Assembly: GCF_019331725.1 (NCBI RefSeq)
Contig: NZ_JAHBBF010000003.1
Location: 124,001-188,000, forward strand
DNA from: Bifidobacterium saguinibicoloris
GTDB taxonomy: Bacteria > Actinomycetota > Actinomycetes > Actinomycetales > Bifidobacteriaceae
DNA length: 64,000 nucleotides
Direction: 5' to 3'
Part shown: in pieces, positions 52,731 to 62,400 of the stretch
Layout: the number at the start of each line of letters is the position of its first letter
Position numbering within the stretch: the stretch's first letter is position 1
Made by a program: the position numbers and the translations under genes
Notes under the pieces: generated by a model
The model's input: only the letters and a program-made list of their open reading frames with translations
What the model was told of the DNA's origin: nothing
Database searches by the model: none

Positions 52731-55355
52731 TCAGCGCATCGGGTTGCGCCTGATGTACGCGGCCATGGCGGCTGCGAGCGTCATGAGCACGGCCACGGCC
52801 GCGAGGCCGGCCACGTTGGCGCCGGTGCGCGCCAGAGGCTTCGTCCGCGCGTTTCCGTCGGCCGGGTCGGCCTTGTCGGTCTTGTCCTTGCCGTCGGCGG
52901 CTCCGTCACCGGGCTTGGTCTGGTCGGTCGGCGTGTCCGGATCGGGTGTGCCGGGCTTGTCCGGGTCGGGCGTCGGTTCCGGATCGGGATCCGGGTCGGG
53001 CGTCTCCGCGCTCTTCTCCCACTGGGCGACGAGGTTGATGGGGCCGGTCGGGTTCTCGATGGCCTGATCGAAGTCGAAGACCTGCGTGGCGTCGGAGGCG
53101 AGGACCCAGCCCTTGAACGTGTAGCCGTCGCGGGTCGGGTCGGCGGGCTTCGTGACCTTCTCCCCCTTGCCGAACGTCTCCATCGCCACGGCGGATCCGC
53201 CTGCGGCATCGAACGTGACCGGCCACTTGTCATTGTCGAAGGCGGCGTGGATGCGGTCGTACTCCTCGCTGGTGATGTTGAGGAAGCTGCCGTGCTTCTT
53301 GATGGTCTCACCCTTGGCCGGGTCCTGATGGAAGTCGACGAGGTCGTCGCGGTGCCATTCGGCGGGGGTCGTGGCGGCGAGGTCGTTGGTCCTCACGATG
53401 CCGAAGCCCTTCTCCTCCTTGAACTGGTCGGCCACGATGGCGTATTTGTAGCCGAGCTCGTCGATGTCGTCCTTGTTGGTGACGAGGAACTCGTTGCCTT
53501 CGACCTGCTTGTTGTTCACGGAGAGCGCGGACTGCACCTGGGTGAGGTACTTCCATTCCTTGGTGTCGTCGGCCTTGCGGGTCTTCTCCTTGAAGGAGGT
53601 GGCGTACAGGTTCTTCGTGCGTTCGATGATGCCGGCGTTGTGCACGCGGTACCAGTAGCCGTCATCGGCCTTCATCATCGTGGAGTCGAGCGTGTAGCCC
53701 TTGCGGTCGATCCACTTGACCGGGTCCGAGAAGGTCACGAAGTCCTTCGTGGTGGCGTAGTACTGGTTCGGCGAGTCGGAGCGGCCGTACTGGTCGTCCA
53801 CACCGGAGTTGGTGGACCAGTACACGAAGTACTGCTGGTTCTCCTCGTCCCACACGGCTTCGGGAGCCCAGACCATGCCTTCCTTCTTCGCGCTGGAGGG
53901 GATCTTGGAGCCGACGTCCACGGCGCGCGGCTGGCTCCAGTTCACCAGATCGGTGGATTCCCAGATGATGATCTTGCGGGAGCCGTCCACGTTCCATCCG
54001 CAGCCGGGGTTGCCCTTGTTCACCTGGTTCTGGTCGGTGGCGAGGATGTAGAACTTCGAGCCGTCCGGGGAGCGCAGCAGGAACGGGTCGCGGATGCCGT
54101 TGCAGCCCACGGTGGATGTGAGCACGGGCAGCGTGGCCTTGTGCAGGTCGGTCCACTCGCGGCTGTCATGGCTGGTGGCGAAGTAGACCTGCTCCTCCCA
54201 CAGGTTGTAGTCGGCGGCGGTCACGAAGTACGCCATGAGGTAGTCGGTGGTGTTCTCGCCCTGGTGGTTGTCCGGGTAGGCGGGATCGTAGTCCGCGGAT
54301 CCGGAGCCACCTTCGGTGCCGGAGCCATTCCCGGCCCCGCCTTCCGTGCCGCCTTCCGAACCGGCCCCGGTTCCGCCGAGCGGCATGACCTTGGCGAGGA
54401 AGTCGAGTTCGTTGGCGATGGCGGTCTCGTTGTAGAAGGCCGCGCTGCCGTGCCCGCCGGTCTCGGGGTAGTATTCGACGACCTTGTCGGCGCCGATGGT
54501 CTCCTTGAGCTTGGCGGCGAAGTCCTTGCTGATCTGCTGCCTGACCTTGTTGTCATCGGCGGCGTGCGCGATGTAGAACGGCACGTCGTCGGCGGTCACG
54601 TAGTTCAGCGGACTGGCGGCTTTCGCCTGGTCGGCGGTGTATCCGGATCCAAGCAGGTTGGTGGACTTGTAGCGGGTGAGGTCGGCGATGCCGTAGTCGG
54701 AGAGCACGGCCTGCACGGCGCTGGAAACGCCGGCGTTGCCCATCGTGGCGTCGTCCCAGGTGTCGTCGCCGTTGGTGACGCCGAGGAACTGGGCGAGGTG
54801 TCCGCCGGCGGAGGCGCCGAGCGCGGCGAAATGCTCCGCGTCGAGGCCGTACTCGGCGGCGTGGGCGCGCAGGTAGCGCACGGCGGCCTTGACGTCGAGG
54901 ATCTGGGCGGGCCACTGGGCCTCGTCGGTGAGCCGGTAGTTGACGGCGGCCACGGCGTAGCCCTTGGCGAGGGCGGCCTTGACGTCAGCCTTCTGCGTGA
55001 GCACTTCGGCCATGGAGCCGTAGTTGCCCTTGCTCCATCCGCCGCCGTGGATGTAGATGAGCACCGGGTAGGGTCCGGAGCCGGTTTCGGGCAGTTGGAT
55101 GAAGAGCTGTTGGGCGGGGTTGGTGGAGCCGTCCACGTACTGCACGTTGTCGAATACGCGCTGGGTGGTGGCGGTCATGGTGCCGGTGGCGCCGGCCGTG
55201 GGCGTCGTGGCTTCCGACGTCGCGACGATGCCGGCGGAGGCGGTGGCGTCCGCGGCGAGCGCAGCGGGTGCCGCCGTGGCGAACGCGGTGGCGAACGCGG
55301 TGGCGAGGGCGAGGGCCGCCGCGGCGATGGGACGCCCTGGGTTGCGGGTGTGCAT
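52731..55355 (-). CDS. Secreted, wall-anchored carbohydrate esterase-GH43 fusion enzyme
   Basis: An 874-residue extracellular enzyme. Signal peptide 1-~35; alpha/beta hydrolase esterase ~65-325 with HGGGW (103-107), nucleophile GASAGGH (Ser182) and His in GGHG (~302), of the acetyl-/feruloyl-esterase BD-FAE type; Gly/Ser/Glu linker ~326-355; five-bladed GH43 domain ~365-700 with IRDPFLL (Asp ~423) and VWAPEA (Glu ~499); an InlB-type B-repeat (Listeria-Bacteroides repeat) ~713-780; a Pro/Asp/Thr linker; sorting signal LARTG (841-845), membrane helix, Arg tail. It would strip acyl groups and arabinose/xylose-type side chains from plant polysaccharide at the cell surface. Exact specificity unknown. 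Confidence 0.85.
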   Translation of the reverse strand: MHTRNPGRPIAAAALALATAFATAFATAAPAALAADATASAGIVATSEATTPTAGATGTMTATTQRVFDNVQYVDGSTNPAQQLFIQLPETGSGPYPVLIYIHGGGWSKGNYGSMAEVLTQKADVKAALAKGYAVAAVNYRLTDEAQWPAQILDVKAAVRYLRAHAAEYGLDAEHFAALGASAGGHLAQFLGVTNGDDTWDDATMGNAGVSSAVQAVLSDYGIADLTRYKSTNLLGSGYTADQAKAASPLNYVTADDVPFYIAHAADDNKVRQQISKDFAAKLKETIGADKVVEYYPETGGHGSAAFYNETAIANELDFLAKVMPLGGTGAGSEGGTEGGAGNGSGTEGGSGSADYDPAYPDNHQGENTTDYLMAYFVTAADYNLWEEQVYFATSHDSREWTDLHKATLPVLTSTVGCNGIRDPFLLRSPDGSKFYILATDQNQVNKGNPGCGWNVDGSRKIIIWESTDLVNWSQPRAVDVGSKIPSSAKKEGMVWAPEAVWDEENQQYFVYWSTNSGVDDQYGRSDSPNQYYATTKDFVTFSDPVKWIDRKGYTLDSTMMKADDGYWYRVHNAGIIERTKNLYATSFKEKTRKADDTKEWKYLTQVQSALSVNNKQVEGNEFLVTNKDDIDELGYKYAIVADQFKEEKGFGIVRTNDLAATTPAEWHRDDLVDFHQDPAKGETIKKHGSFLNITSEEYDRIHAAFDNDKWPVTFDAAGGSAVAMETFGKGEKVTKPADPTRDGYTFKGWVLASDATQVFDFDQAIENPTGPINLVAQWEKSAETPDPDPDPEPTPDPDKPGTPDPDTPTDQTKPGDGAADGKDKTDKADPADGNARTKPLARTGANVAGLAAVAVLMTLAAAMAAYIRRNPMR

Positions 55356-55518
55356 GTGTCTTCCTTCTTCGTTGAGGGGATTGTGTGCGGCGTGCTTCCG
55401 TGCGCCGTGCGGGCGCGTCGCGCGGAAGCGCCGGATACGGGAATGGGATGGGCGGGGTTCCCGTCGGCCGACCGGACGGATCGCCGACCGGCCGACGGGA
55501 ACCCGTGTGGGCTGCGGG

Positions 55519-58500
55519 TCAGCGGTCGGTGTCGCGCCTGCGCAGGGCGAACGCGGCGCCGCCGGCGGCGAGCGTCAGCACGGCGGCCGCGGCGACCGTC
55601 GCCACGGAGGAGCCGGTGCGGGACAGGCGCCGCGTCGTACCGGAGCCGTCATTCTTGCCGTCGGCATCGGAACCGCCGTCGTCCCTGCCGCCATCGTCCT
55701 TACCGTCACCGTTCTGGCCGCCGTCACCGTCCTGGTCGCCCTTGCCATCGCCGTCCGGATCCGGGGTCGGGGTGACGGCCGGCTTGGTCTTGAGCGCGGC
55801 GGTCTTCGCGGCGAGGTCGTCGGCGGCCGCATCCACGGCCTTCTGGTCGGTCGGCGCGGCGAGCACCTTCTCGGCCTCGGCGAGGGCCGTGGCGAACGGC
55901 GTCCACGTGTCGGCGATGTAGGCGTCCTCGCCGAGGGCGGCCTTGGCCTTGGCCTCGTTGACGGCGAGTTCCAGCTTGGCCGTGTTGATTGCGGGCGCGG
56001 GCTTCTCGTCGACGGTCATGGTGCGGGTCGCGGTGCCGGTGAGCTTGCCGGAGTCGGTGGCCGTGTAGGTGACGGTGTACGTGCCGGGCACGGTGGTGTC
56101 GATCTTGTCGACGGTCCTGCCGTCGAGGGTGATGGCGACCGTGGCCTTGAGGTCGGCGTCCGTGTCGTCGGTGACGGTGACGTCATCGGCGGTCGGCTGC
56201 GCGAAGTCGGCGCCGTAGTCGAGGGTCACGGCCGCATCCACGCCCGCGTTGAGCGTGACGACCGGAGCCTTGTTCTCCGCGGCGGGCTTCCTGCCGTCGG
56301 TGACGAGCTTGGTCTTGGCCGCGGCGAGCGCGGTGACGGCGGCGTCGACCTCGTCCTGCGTGGCGTCCGCATCGGCCGCCACGGCCTTGGCCGCGTCGAG
56401 CGCCTTCTGGAATGCGGCCCATGCCTCGGCGGTGTAGTCGTCCTCCTTGAGGGCGGAGTCCTCGCCGTCGTATGCGTCGATGAGGCGGTTCAGACGGGTC
56501 TTGTCCGCGGACGGCGTGGTCTCGTCCTTGCGGGTGATCTGGAGCAGGTAGTCGCGGCTGAGCTTGCCGTCGGCGCTCTTGACGAACACGTGCACGTTGT
56601 TGAGGCCTTCGAGGCTGATGGTCAGGTCGCGGCTTTCGACCTTCTTGGAGCCGATGTACACCACGTGTCCGGCGTTCGCGGCCTTGGCCTTGACGGTGAC
56701 CTTGCTGTTGGCGAGCGGCACGGTGGCGGCGTAGGTGTCGGTCTTGCCGCTCACGGGGGTGAGCGTGACCTGCTTGCCGTCCTTGTCGAACAGCTGCGGG
56801 TAGCCGTCGGCGAACACGAGGTCGGCGGTCGGGTCGGTCACTTCGCCGGCGGCGGTGTCCGCGTCGAAGGACTGGTAGTAGGGGTTGCCGTCGATGAGGG
56901 CGGCCACGCGGTACGTGTAGTCCTTGGCCTTGTCGAGGCCGGTGTCGGTGTAGGCGAGCGTGTCGGCGGGCACGTCAGCCACGGCGGTGAACTCGGTGGA
57001 GCCTTTGTCGGCGCGGTAGACGCGGTATCCGCCCACGCCCACGCCCCAGATGCGGCCGTCGGTGGCGGCGGTCCAGGTGACGGCGGCGTCGGCGCCGTGC
57101 TTCGTGGCGGTGACGGTCGGGACGGTCACGCCGGCGAAGAGCATGGTCTGGCGGTGGGCCGGCTGGTTGTAGGCGGTGTTCTGCCAAGCGAGGCCCTCAC
57201 GGTAGGAGCGGGACTGGAGGGACGTGGCGATGGAGTACGGGGTGGCGATGTCCGTGGAGTACAGGCGCACGATGGACGGGTCCTTGGTGTCGCGCACGAT
57301 GATCTCGTCGCGCCAGTCGCCCATGATGTCACCGATGAGGTTCGCGTTGCCCTTGGAGCCGTTGTTGGTGGAGGCGGCCGCATCCTCCCAGATCACGTCG
57401 GTGGTCTGCGTCTCCGGGTTCCACTTCTGCACCTGCGGGGCCACGCGGTCCTGGTGTGCGGTGGTGATGGACGAGTCCTGCGTGCCGCTGTATTCGAACA
57501 GCTCGTCGAGCAGGTCGCCGTCCCAGTGGAGGGAGAAGTTGGCGCTGGCGGGCTTGACCTTGCTGTAGATCTTCTTGACGCATGGCGTCGGGCTCTTGGC
57601 GGTGCAGGAGGTCTTGTCAGCGGGCGCGGGGGTGACGGCGTTGTAAGTGTTCGCGTCCATCGCGCTCCACAGTTCGGCGCCGGGGTATCGGGCGTCGATG
57701 TCGGCGGCCATGCCGCGGCCGTTGTCGCCGCTCACAGACTGGCGGAACATCACCTGTCCGGTGGCCGGGTTGGTGAGCGTGGCGTCGCGCTTGCCTTCGT
57801 GCACGTTCCACGTGTCGAGCACGCCGTCGTCGTTCCAGTCGCTGATGTGCTGGGCGTCGCCGTGGCCGAGCTTGGAGCTGGCCAGGCCGGTGCCGTCGCT
57901 TTTGACGGTCATGGAGCCGAAGACGATGTCGTCCTTGCCGTCACCGTCCACGTCGTTGATGGACAGGTTGTGGAAGCCCTGCTGCGCGAAGTCGGGGTTC
58001 TCCACCCAGCTCGGGTCCTTGCCGGACGAGGTGTCCTTGTTGGCGCGGAAGTGCCAGTTGAGTTTGAGCTTGCCGTCCTGGAGCGAGTAGGTGGCGATCT
58101 CGGTGCGGAAGTAGTAGCCGCGGGAGAACACGGCGTAGGGTCTGCCGTTCTCGCCGTCGAGGTATGCGGTGGCGGCGAGGAAGCGGTCGACGATGTTCGC
58201 GTCGGAGGGCCCCCAGTGCCATAGTCCGTCGTCGCGGCTCGGCTGGAAGTCGGTGGTGTCGATGATGTGGCCGTCGTCGCCGGCGAAGGCGGTGAGATAC
58301 TCCGGGCCGGAGTTGATCTTGCCGTTCTTCTTGTCCTTCGGGTCGCTGGCCTTGCCGGTCATGCGGTAGTCGTGCTTGGCGGCGCCGCTCACCGTGTCGG
58401 TGGGCAGGTCCTCGGCGCTGGCGGCGCCCACGTGCCCGGTCTCGACGAGTTTGCCGGCCTCGTCCTTGTAGGTGGAGGTGCCGTCGGCGGTCTTGACGAG

Positions 58501-59247
58501 CACTTCGGCCTTGCCGTCGCCGTCGTAGTCCCATACCTGGAACTGCGTGTAGTGCGCGCCGGAGCGGATGTTCACGCCCAGGTCGATGCGCCACAGGCGC
58601 TTGGTGGCGCCGGTGGAGCGGTCGAACGTGTAGCCGTCGAGGAACGTGGTGCCGGTGAAGCCGGCGTAGTAGTTGTCCTGCCAGTTGCTCGGATCCCATT
58701 TGACGACGAGGTCGAGCACGCCGTCACCGTCGAGGTCGGCGGTGGACATGTCGTTGGCGGTGTAGGTGGCGACCTGGTCCACGCCGGTGGTCTGTCCGGC
58801 GGGCATCTGCTGGTCGGCCGGCGGGTCGAGCTTCAGGGTGAGGGACTTGGAGGCCCATGCGGTGGCGGTCTCCTCGCCGTATGCGCCCTTGCTGGCGGAC
58901 AGCGTGTAGGTGTCGCCGGGTTTGCCGTCCTTGTCGGTGTAGTTGGTGGTGGTTCCCGTGTACACGACGGCGCCGTTGCGTTTGAGCGTGAACGTGGTGT
59001 CCTTCGCGTCGTTCGCGTAGAGGCGCCAGGTGGCGAGCACGCCTTGGGTGGTGGGGACCACGGTGAGCGCGCGGTCGGCGTATTGCTCGGCCGTCCAGGA
59101 GGTGCCGTTGTCGGCGGTGTCGAGGGAGCCGTCGTAGGCGTAGGCGGCGGGCGCTCCCGCGATCGCCACGGTGCCGAGCGTGGCGGCTCCGGCGAGCGCG
59201 GCCACGGCCCGCTTGAGCCATGGCCTCCTGTTCTTGTCTGTCTTCAT
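55519..59247 (-). CDS. Secreted, wall-anchored rhamnogalacturonan lyase (PL11 type)
   Basis: A 1242-residue extracellular enzyme. The signal peptide ends near AYA (residue ~37), followed by the PL11 eight-bladed propeller with repeated calcium-type motifs DLDGDGVLDLVVKWDPSN, DYDGDGKAEVLVKTADG, DVDGDGKDDIVFG and DWNDDGVLD, plus GDWRDEIIVRD. A fibronectin-III-like part lies near 705-790, then a FIVAR domain (~920-980), an Ig-like bacterial domain (~995-1085), a second FIVAR (~1090-1160), an Asp/Gly linker, sorting signal LSRTG, membrane helix and Arg tail. PL11 enzymes cleave the rhamnogalacturonan-I backbone by beta-elimination. The start at 59247 is chosen because it directly precedes the signal peptide; AAAGGA lies ~10 nt upstream. 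Confidence 0.88.
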   Translation of the reverse strand: MKTDKNRRPWLKRAVAALAGAATLGTVAIAGAPAAYAYDGSLDTADNGTSWTAEQYADRALTVVPTTQGVLATWRLYANDAKDTTFTLKRNGAVVYTGTTTNYTDKDGKPGDTYTLSASKGAYGEETATAWASKSLTLKLDPPADQQMPAGQTTGVDQVATYTANDMSTADLDGDGVLDLVVKWDPSNWQDNYYAGFTGTTFLDGYTFDRSTGATKRLWRIDLGVNIRSGAHYTQFQVWDYDGDGKAEVLVKTADGTSTYKDEAGKLVETGHVGAASAEDLPTDTVSGAAKHDYRMTGKASDPKDKKNGKINSGPEYLTAFAGDDGHIIDTTDFQPSRDDGLWHWGPSDANIVDRFLAATAYLDGENGRPYAVFSRGYYFRTEIATYSLQDGKLKLNWHFRANKDTSSGKDPSWVENPDFAQQGFHNLSINDVDGDGKDDIVFGSMTVKSDGTGLASSKLGHGDAQHISDWNDDGVLDTWNVHEGKRDATLTNPATGQVMFRQSVSGDNGRGMAADIDARYPGAELWSAMDANTYNAVTPAPADKTSCTAKSPTPCVKKIYSKVKPASANFSLHWDGDLLDELFEYSGTQDSSITTAHQDRVAPQVQKWNPETQTTDVIWEDAAASTNNGSKGNANLIGDIMGDWRDEIIVRDTKDPSIVRLYSTDIATPYSIATSLQSRSYREGLAWQNTAYNQPAHRQTMLFAGVTVPTVTATKHGADAAVTWTAATDGRIWGVGVGGYRVYRADKGSTEFTAVADVPADTLAYTDTGLDKAKDYTYRVAALIDGNPYYQSFDADTAAGEVTDPTADLVFADGYPQLFDKDGKQVTLTPVSGKTDTYAATVPLANSKVTVKAKAANAGHVVYIGSKKVESRDLTISLEGLNNVHVFVKSADGKLSRDYLLQITRKDETTPSADKTRLNRLIDAYDGEDSALKEDDYTAEAWAAFQKALDAAKAVAADADATQDEVDAAVTALAAAKTKLVTDGRKPAAENKAPVVTLNAGVDAAVTLDYGADFAQPTADDVTVTDDTDADLKATVAITLDGRTVDKIDTTVPGTYTVTYTATDSGKLTGTATRTMTVDEKPAPAINTAKLELAVNEAKAKAALGEDAYIADTWTPFATALAEAEKVLAAPTDQKAVDAAADDLAAKTAALKTKPAVTPTPDPDGDGKGDQDGDGGQNGDGKDDGGRDDGGSDADGKNDGSGTTRRLSRTGSSVATVAAAAVLTLAAGGAAFALRRRDTDR

Positions 59248-59452
59248 TGATGGACCATCCTTTGGATGTCGCGGCCGTGCCCTCCGGTGGGTGCGGCCTG
59301 TGTGTGCGTCCGCCGTCGTCGACGATGGCGGATCGGTTGTGTGAGTGGTTGATGGGTGGGCATGGGGGTCGGCGCGCCGCCTTCCGCTTCCTCTCATCGC
59401 GGTCGTCGCGATTCCGGGAGGCGGCGCGCCAAGTGGGTGGTCGGGTCGGTCG

Positions 59453-62400
59453 TCAGCGGCGTTCCCGGCGGATGGCGGTGGTCGCGAGGCCGCCGGCCAG
59501 GGCGAGGACGGCCAGCGCGGCGATCGCGGCGACGGCGGATCCGGTGCGCACGAGCGTCCCGTCTTGGGTGCCGTCGGCGGGTTTCGCGGCGTCGGGCTTG
59601 CCACCAGACTGTCCGTCGTCGGGCTTCTCGGCGGGCTTGTCCCCGTCGTCCCTGCCTCCGTCGGGCGGGTTCGGGGTGTCGCCGCCGGCGAACGCGGCGC
59701 GCATGGCGGCGCGGACGACGGGCACGTAGTACCGTTCGATGGCCGGGAAGTTCGGGTGGGTGCCGGAGGTCGAGCCGCTGGTCTGCGGCAGGCCGGTGGA
59801 GCCGAGCGCGGTGAACGAGAACTCGCCCTGGTTGGCGTCGGTCACCTCGAACGTGTCGTACACGTCGGCCACGGTCACGCCCTTGGCGGCGCACACCTTG
59901 TCCTGGATGTCGTGCAGCGTGGCCTGGATCGCGGCGTCGCGGGTGTTGAGCTTGGGCACCTGGACGAACACGATCTTCGCGTCCGGCCACTTGGCCTTCA
60001 TCTGGTCGATGACGCCGCCCAGCTGCTCCTCGTACATGGCGGTGGTCCACTTGTCGCTGGCCTTGTCGATGGACATGGCGTCGTTGGTGCCGCCGTCGAA
60101 GATCACCATGTCCGGCGATGCGGCCGGCGCCTTGTCAATCTGCGCGGCGAGGTAGCGGGTGGACCAGTCGGCGGCGCCCTTGATGACGGTGGCGCCGTTC
60201 TGCGCGTAGCGTCGGACGGTCACGCCCTCCTCGGCTCCGGCGAAGGTGGCGAAGCTGGCGTCCGCGTACTTGTGTCCGGCCACGATGGAGTCGCCGAACG
60301 CGTAGGCGGTCTTGCCGTTGAGCGGCAGGTCGAGGTCGGCGGCCTTCGTCGCGCCGGCGAACAGCACGTCGTCGATGGTGTGGACGGCGGTGCCTTCGTA
60401 GTTGACGGCGAACAGCGCGGCCATGGAGGTGGCGCGGGTGGCCGCCTCCCCGGAGACGATCGGGTCGCCGCCCGCGGCGGGGGTGATCGCGTACGTCACC
60501 GTGCCGGCCGTGAAGTCGGCGCGCACCTTGACCTGGTAGGCGGCGGTGGCGTCGGCTTCGGTGGCGGTCCAGGTGGGTTCACCGTTCCTGAACTGCTTGG
60601 CGCCGACGGTGGAGGCGGTCCATTCGATGTCGCGCGGGGCTGCGGTCGCGTATCGTACGGTCTGCTTGGATCCGTCGTTGCCGGCGGCGATGGCGAACAG
60701 GAGGCGTCCGTAGGCGTCACGCAGTTCGATGCCGGACTTGGCGGTGGCGTCGGCCTTCCACGTGAACTGCGCTTCGGCGGTCTTCTGGGCGCGCACGGCG
60801 ATCGGCAGCGCGGCTTTGACGGCCTTGCCGGCGGCGAGGTCCGTGCCGCCGGTCAGCGTGCCGTCCGTCACGGCGGCGTTGCCGGTGAATCCGAGGTTCT
60901 CCGGGTCGGTCTGCTGCGTGAAGTCGGCGGAGAGCAGCGGGCTGAGGTCAGTGGCGGGCGGGTTCGGCGTGGTTCCGCCGGAGCCGGAGCGCGCGACCTT
61001 GATGACGTAGTCGGCGGTGTCCCCGGCGAATTCGTCGACGTTCACGTCGATGGTGTTCTCGCCGTCCGTAAGGGCCACGTCGGCGGTGTCGCCGGTGGTC
61101 TTGGCGCCGTTGACGAGCACGGTCTGTCCGTCCCAGCCGCGCGTGAACGTGAGCGTGAGGCTCTTCACGGAGTCCGGCACGGTGACGGTGTACGGGTTCT
61201 CGGCGCCGAGGCGCGTGTGGTCGAAGGCGGGCGTGAGTTCGTGGCCGTCCACGGCGAGCGCCTTGAGCGCGGCCGTCTGGGTGGCGTCGGCGCGGGTGAT
61301 GACGGCCGTGTACGTGGCGGTCCTGCCGCTCTTGGAGGTGACGACGAGTTCGACGTTGTTCGGTCCGGTGGCGAGCGGCACGTCCGCGGTGGCGGCGGCG
61401 GAGGCCGTGCCGCCGTTGATGGCGACCTTGGCTCCGGCGCTGTTGGCCTTGGCGGTGAGCGTCGCGGTCTCGGCGTACGGGCCGGCGTCGGCGGCGTACG
61501 TGCCGTCCTCGGCCTGCGTAAACGTGAGGTCGCCGTAGGCGGAGGTGGCGGTGAGCGATCCGAGCGTGGTGTCGTCGGTGGTCTTGACGAGGTCGAAGTC
61601 GACGGTGGTGGTCTGCGCGAGCTTCACGGCCACGTCCGTCACGGTGCGGGTCGCGTAGTTCTTGCGGGAGGCGGTCACCGTGTAGCCTTCGCCGGGGGCG
61701 ACGGCGAACGAGTAGGCGCCGGGGTGGGCCGGGTCGGCGGAGCCGAGCGTGCTGGTCGTGGTGTCGAGGGTCTTGCCGTCCTTGTCCTTGAGGGTGACGG
61801 TGATGCCGCCGACGGCGCTGCCGTTCACCGTGGTCGTGCCGGCGATGGTGCCGGTGGTCGTGGTGGCCTCGCCGAGCGTGAGGTCGGCGGCGACGGTCTG
61901 TCCCTTGGCGACGGTGACGGTCGTGGCGGCGGAGTCCTTGTGGCCGGGGGCGGTGGCGACGAGCGTGTGGCCGCCGGCCTTGAGGCTCAGCGTGTACGCG
62001 CCTGCCGCGTTGGTGGAGGCCGTCTTGGCGGCGTCGCCGTCGGCGGTGACGGTCGCGCCTTCGACGGGCGTGCCGTCCGCGGTCTTCACGGTGCCGGTGA
62101 CGGTGCCGGCCTCGGCGTCGGCTTGGACGCCGGCGGGGCCGATGGACGGCGGATCGGCGATCGGGTTGCCGAAGAAGTCGGCGGCGATCGGGTTGTCGTT
62201 CGCGCCGTCGGCGCCGGTGGCGGTGAAGCCGGGCATGATGGCGGCGAGGTCGACGGCCTTGCCGGCGCCGATGAGCGGGGAGCCTTCGCCGGGCTTCGCG
62301 TTGTCGAGGCCTTCGGCGGGGTTTCCGATCTTCGGGTCGTCGGTGACGGCGGCCTGGTCCGCGGCGGCGGGGGTCATGTGCTCGCCCCAGTAGGCGTTGT

